Shown here: positions 14,686 to 15,557 of the stretch, one piece after another
Layout of the letters: each line of letters begins with the position of its first letter
Numbering within the stretch: position 1 is the first letter of the stretch
Origin: Anaerolineae bacterium
GTDB taxonomy: Bacteria; Chloroflexota; Anaerolineae; DUEN01
Assembly: GCA_021159845.1 (NCBI GenBank)
Contig: JAGHDS010000258.1
Location: 1 to 15,557, forward strand
Direction of reading: 5' to 3'
Length of the DNA: 15,557 nucleotides
Program-made: the position numbers and the translations under genes
The notes under the pieces: model-generated
What the model was told of the DNA's origin: nothing
The model's database searches: none
Seen by the model: only the letters and a program-made list of their open reading frames with translations

Positions 14686-15372
14686 GTGACGTGGGGATAT
14701 GTAACGTTCCTGCTCGGTTCGCTGGGACTACTTACGCTCGTCGTCTTCGCGGCCCTGCGCACGGCCCGGCTGCTACAACACTGGCGTCCTGATCGGAACC
14801 TGCTCCTGTTACCGGCGGAGAACCTGCTGCGGGGCATCCTGATGGCCGTTGCCATCGGCCTGGGGATCATCAGCGGTCTGCCGCCCGAACGCCTGGGATG
14901 GATGTCCCACGACCCAGCTGGAGACATAGCGTGGGGAATCGCGCTAGGGGGCGCCTTGGCCGCCGCGATCCACCTGGGCACCCGGCGGCTCGTCCAACGT
15001 CCCAACCGCCGACTCTACGATACCTTCATCATGTATAACATCACGCCCCGCTCCCCAGCCGAGTGGCCCGCCGTCCTGGCCGCGTTACTCCTGGCCGTGA
15101 CCGTCGAGGAGCTGATCTTCCGTTCGCTGCTGCTGGGCGGGCTGGTCCCGCCGCTCCCCTTCTGGCCGCTGGCCGTCATCCTGGCTATATGCTTCGGGAT
15201 CGTGCACCGGCCACAGGGTTGGCTGGCAGTTGTGGTGACGGCGACGGCTGGGCTGCTGTTCGCGTGGCTCTTCCTGACCCGGCACAGCCTGCTGGCACCG
15301 CTACTCGCGCACTACACGGCCGACGCATTACAACTCGGGCTGGCCTACACCCGCCGGGATCTCGCCCCGTAA
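14686..15372 (+). CDS. CPBP family intramembrane glutamic peptidase
   Basis: A 228-aa multi-pass membrane protein with the three motifs of CPBP (Rce1/Abi-type) peptidases. They are EELIFR at 141-146, with Glu141 and Glu142 as the catalytic pair; FGIVH with His174; and HYTAD with His209 and Asp213. Six to eight hydrophobic segments cover the chain, and the first begins almost at the N-terminus. Members cut peptides or prenylated proteins inside the membrane, and some serve bacteriocin immunity or protein maturation. The start is GTG 14686, nine bases after the upstream stop and preceded by a weak GGGG; no better start is nearby. As last gene of the operon it may process or release its membrane-anchored neighbour, but that is inference. 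The assignment to the family is strong. Confidence 0.88.
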   Translation: MTWGYVTFLLGSLGLLTLVVFAALRTARLLQHWRPDRNLLLLPAENLLRGILMAVAIGLGIISGLPPERLGWMSHDPAGDIAWGIALGGALAAAIHLGTRRLVQRPNRRLYDTFIMYNITPRSPAEWPAVLAALLLAVTVEELIFRSLLLGGLVPPLPFWPLAVILAICFGIVHRPQGWLAVVVTATAGLLFAWLFLTRHSLLAPLLAHYTADALQLGLAYTRRDLAP

Positions 15373-15449
15373 TTGCTTCGAAAATAGAATGAGTTAGGCC
15401 GTCATAGGCATAGGTCCTACCCTGACTTCATAGCCGAGGCCGAATCAAG

Positions 15450-15496
15450 CCCCCTTCTCCCAGGCCTGGGAGAAGGGGGTCTGGGGGATGAGGGCC
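15450..15496. repeat. 30-bp perfect palindrome plus G-rich tail, dispersed-repeat type
   Basis: 15450-15479 is a perfect palindrome with arms CCCCCTTCTCCCAGG and its complement, followed by tctgggggatgaggg. There is no T-run on either side, so it is not a typical intrinsic terminator, though it could slow polymerase or protect mRNA ends. The sequence style (CCCTTCTCCC...GGGAGAAGGG then CTGGGGGATGAGGG) resembles intergenic palindromic repeats found many times in some bacterial genomes. The rest of 15373-15557 contains no gene that I can see, only a weak inverted repeat AGACAC/GTGTCT at 15522-15544. Confidence 0.7.
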
Positions 15497-15557
15497 GTCC
15501 GCGGCCAAAGCGATTGGAGCTAGACACCTGTATCGAGTGTGTCTTCACAGTGTGTTC

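Overview
The window is a GC-rich (about 60% by eye), gene-dense bacterial segment with AGGAGG-type ribosome binding sites and several near-consensus sigma70-type promoters. The mix of genes suggests a Chloroflexota bacterium, perhaps Anaerolineae-like: a cytoplasmic clostripain-like peptidase next to a CHAT peptidase, a secreted Asp-box propeller with a duplicated C-terminal domain, a membrane-anchored HEXXH peptidase and a TraR/DksA zinc-finger protein. That placement is inference from gene content; there is no rRNA or marker gene to confirm it.

Layout. (1) 1-535, minus: the N-terminal 178 residues of a TIR/DUF4062-like protein that runs off the left edge, preceded by two short palindromes. 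(2) 755-2632, plus: a GH20 hexosaminidase-like enzyme with its own promoter and terminator. (3) 4622-2770, minus: a MarR regulator translationally coupled to a MATE exporter, with a strong promoter. (4) 4860-8265, plus, divergent from marR: a two-gene operon of a C11 (clostripain-like) cysteine peptidase without a signal peptide and a multidomain CHAT peptidase. (5) 9388-8320, minus: a TraR/DksA-type protein and a dCMP/cytidine deaminase, with a probable terminator between them. (6) 9389-9743: intergenic DNA holding the DksA promoter, a two-sided array of 7-bp repeats and the promoter of the next operon. (7) 9744-15372, plus: a three-gene envelope operon of a secreted Asp-box beta-propeller protein, a membrane-anchored HEXXH metallopeptidase and a CPBP intramembrane peptidase. 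(8) 15373-15557: no gene, but a 30-bp perfect palindrome that looks like a dispersed repeat.

How the genes may work together. The most interesting unit is the C11-CHAT operon. Two caspase-fold (clan CD) cysteine peptidases are made together in the cytoplasm, and the CHAT protein carries about 300 residues of probable sensor or adaptor sequence in front of its protease domain. This fits a proteolytic signalling, cell-death or conflict system, with the TIR-like gene at the left edge as a possible but unproven associate. The envelope operon is a separate extracytoplasmic unit. The MarR-MATE pair looks like an inducible efflux unit. The deaminase, DksA-like protein and GH20 enzyme look like ordinary metabolism or regulation.
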